This document shows, one piece after another, positions 4,570 through 5,070 of a stretch of DNA of 5,070 bases. The translations under genes and the position numbers were made by a program. The notes beneath the pieces were generated by a model. That model was not told the DNA's origin. It searched no databases and was given only the letters and a program-made list of their open reading frames with translations. Source of the stretch: DASYRX01 sp036003845. Its GTDB lineage: Bacteria; Gemmatimonadota; Gemmatimonadetes; Gemmatimonadales; Gemmatimonadaceae. Location of the stretch: the NCBI GenBank assembly GCA_036003845.1, contig DASYRX010000389.1, positions 1 to 5,070 on the forward strand, read 5' to 3'. The first letter of the stretch is position 1; every line of letters starts with the position of its first letter.

Positions 4570-5070
4570 CCGCCGCTTTGGCGGGGACGAATGCGGCGAA
4601 CTGGCGCTCGAGCCCCTTGCTGATGCCGTTGCGCCATGGCTCCGCCACGGGCTCGGACGCCGGGTCGGGGAAAATGTCCTCGTCCCCTCGCTCCAAGCCG
4701 TCGAAGACCCCACGTGCTGCCGTCTCGGGCAACGCCTTCGGGATTTCGAAACCGCGGTTCATGTCGGTGTCGACGGGCCCCAGGAACACGGCGTGCACCG
4801 AGACGCCCTCGCTCGCGAGGACCGCCCGCAGTGACTGCGTTAGGCTGGATGCGGCCGCCTTCGAGATCGAGTAGCCGGGTATGACTGGCAGGGCAGCGAG
4901 TGCCGCCAGCGACAGGCTGTTGACGATCGCGCCCCTGGAACGCTTGAGCAGCGGGAGGAACGCGTGCGACACCTTGAGCGGCCCGAGCAAGTTGACCGCC
5001 AGATGCTCCTCGATGACCTCGAGCTTCGTGAGATCATCATAGATGGCGACGCCCGCGTTGTTGATGAGGA
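4565..5070 (-). CDS. SDR family NAD(P)-dependent oxidoreductase, C-terminal part
   Basis: This is the C-terminal 167 residues of a classical short-chain dehydrogenase/reductase; the N-terminus with the glycine-rich cofactor motif lies beyond the right edge. In visible numbering it shows NNAG (3-6), Asn26 of the VNLLGP helix, the catalytic serine (Ser53 in IVNSLSLAA) and the YxxxK motif YSISK (Tyr66, Lys70). LGPVDTDM (97-103 region) follows, where family members usually have PGxxxT. The tetrad is complete, so an active enzyme is expected. Classical SDRs are about 250 residues, so roughly 80 are missing. The substrate cannot be predicted; the tail FPDPASEPVAEPWRNGISKGLERQFA resembles broadly annotated SDR oxidoreductases. 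The TTG at 4988-4990 is internal, not the start. The stop TAA lies in a copy of the CTCGTTAGG word. It is followed after 39 bases by the secreted-protein gene on the same strand. Confidence 0.93.
   Translation of the reverse strand, partial: LINNAGVAIYDDLTKLEVIEEHLAVNLLGPLKVSHAFLPLLKRSRGAIVNSLSLAALAALPVIPGYSISKAAASSLTQSLRAVLASEGVSVHAVFLGPVDTDMNRGFEIPKALPETAARGVFDGLERGDEDIFPDPASEPVAEPWRNGISKGLERQFAAFVPAKAAA

Noticed and set aside
4565..4990. TTG at 4988-4990 as the start of a short SDR gene
   Set aside because: The same frame continues to the window edge and encodes the conserved NNAG motif and the VN of the next helix, so the gene is simply cut by the window.
1..5070. CRISPR arrays, tRNA or rRNA genes, insertion sequences, phage genes
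   Set aside because: I saw no spaced direct repeats, no tRNA-like cloverleaf, no transposase motif and no terminal inverted repeats. The scattered nine-base words lack regular spacing.

Overview
The window is 5,070 bases of densely coded, high-GC bacterial chromosome. Codons usually end in G or C, and nearly every gene has long open shadow frames on the opposite strand. Gene content (DUF899, DUF2182, a TPR/winged-helix regulator, a YVTN-like beta-propeller, an SDR) suggests a free-living, probably soil-type bacterium. Acidobacteriota, Gemmatimonadota, Myxococcota or a Rhizobiales-like proteobacterium would all fit; the sequence does not decide the phylum.

Layout. Bases 1-105 are an unresolved edge. 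Bases 106-945 (minus) encode a polytopic membrane protein of the DUF2182 / COG5486 family (predicted metal-binding). Directly upstream, bases 954-1736 (minus) encode a DUF899 / COG4312 thioredoxin-fold protein with a CxxC motif and a strong Shine-Dalgarno. Bases 1737-1864 are a divergent intergenic region with a perfect 7-bp inverted repeat. Bases 1865-3085 (plus) encode a 406-residue regulator with a helical-repeat N-terminus, a central winged helix and a C-terminal HTH. Nine bases later, bases 3095-3742 (plus) encode a 215-residue beta-propeller of five repeats. The last two genes, both minus, form a separate unit that converges on the propeller: an SDR oxidoreductase entering from the right edge (4565-5070), then a secreted protein of unrecognised family with four cysteines (3770-4525).

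How it may work together (inference). The divergent block looks like one module: a one-component regulator with a cytoplasmic propeller on one arm, and a thiol/disulfide-type protein with a Met/Cys/His-rich membrane protein on the other. A role in thiol redox or metal (perhaps copper) handling is the natural hypothesis, but no function is shown by the sequence alone.

The most striking signal that gene calling does not explain is a short word, CTCGTTAGG / CCTAACGAG. It occurs six times exactly, and its 7-base core CGTTAGG nine times. It lies on both strands, in several reading frames, within genes and at a stop codon, far above chance for a GC-rich 5-kb window.
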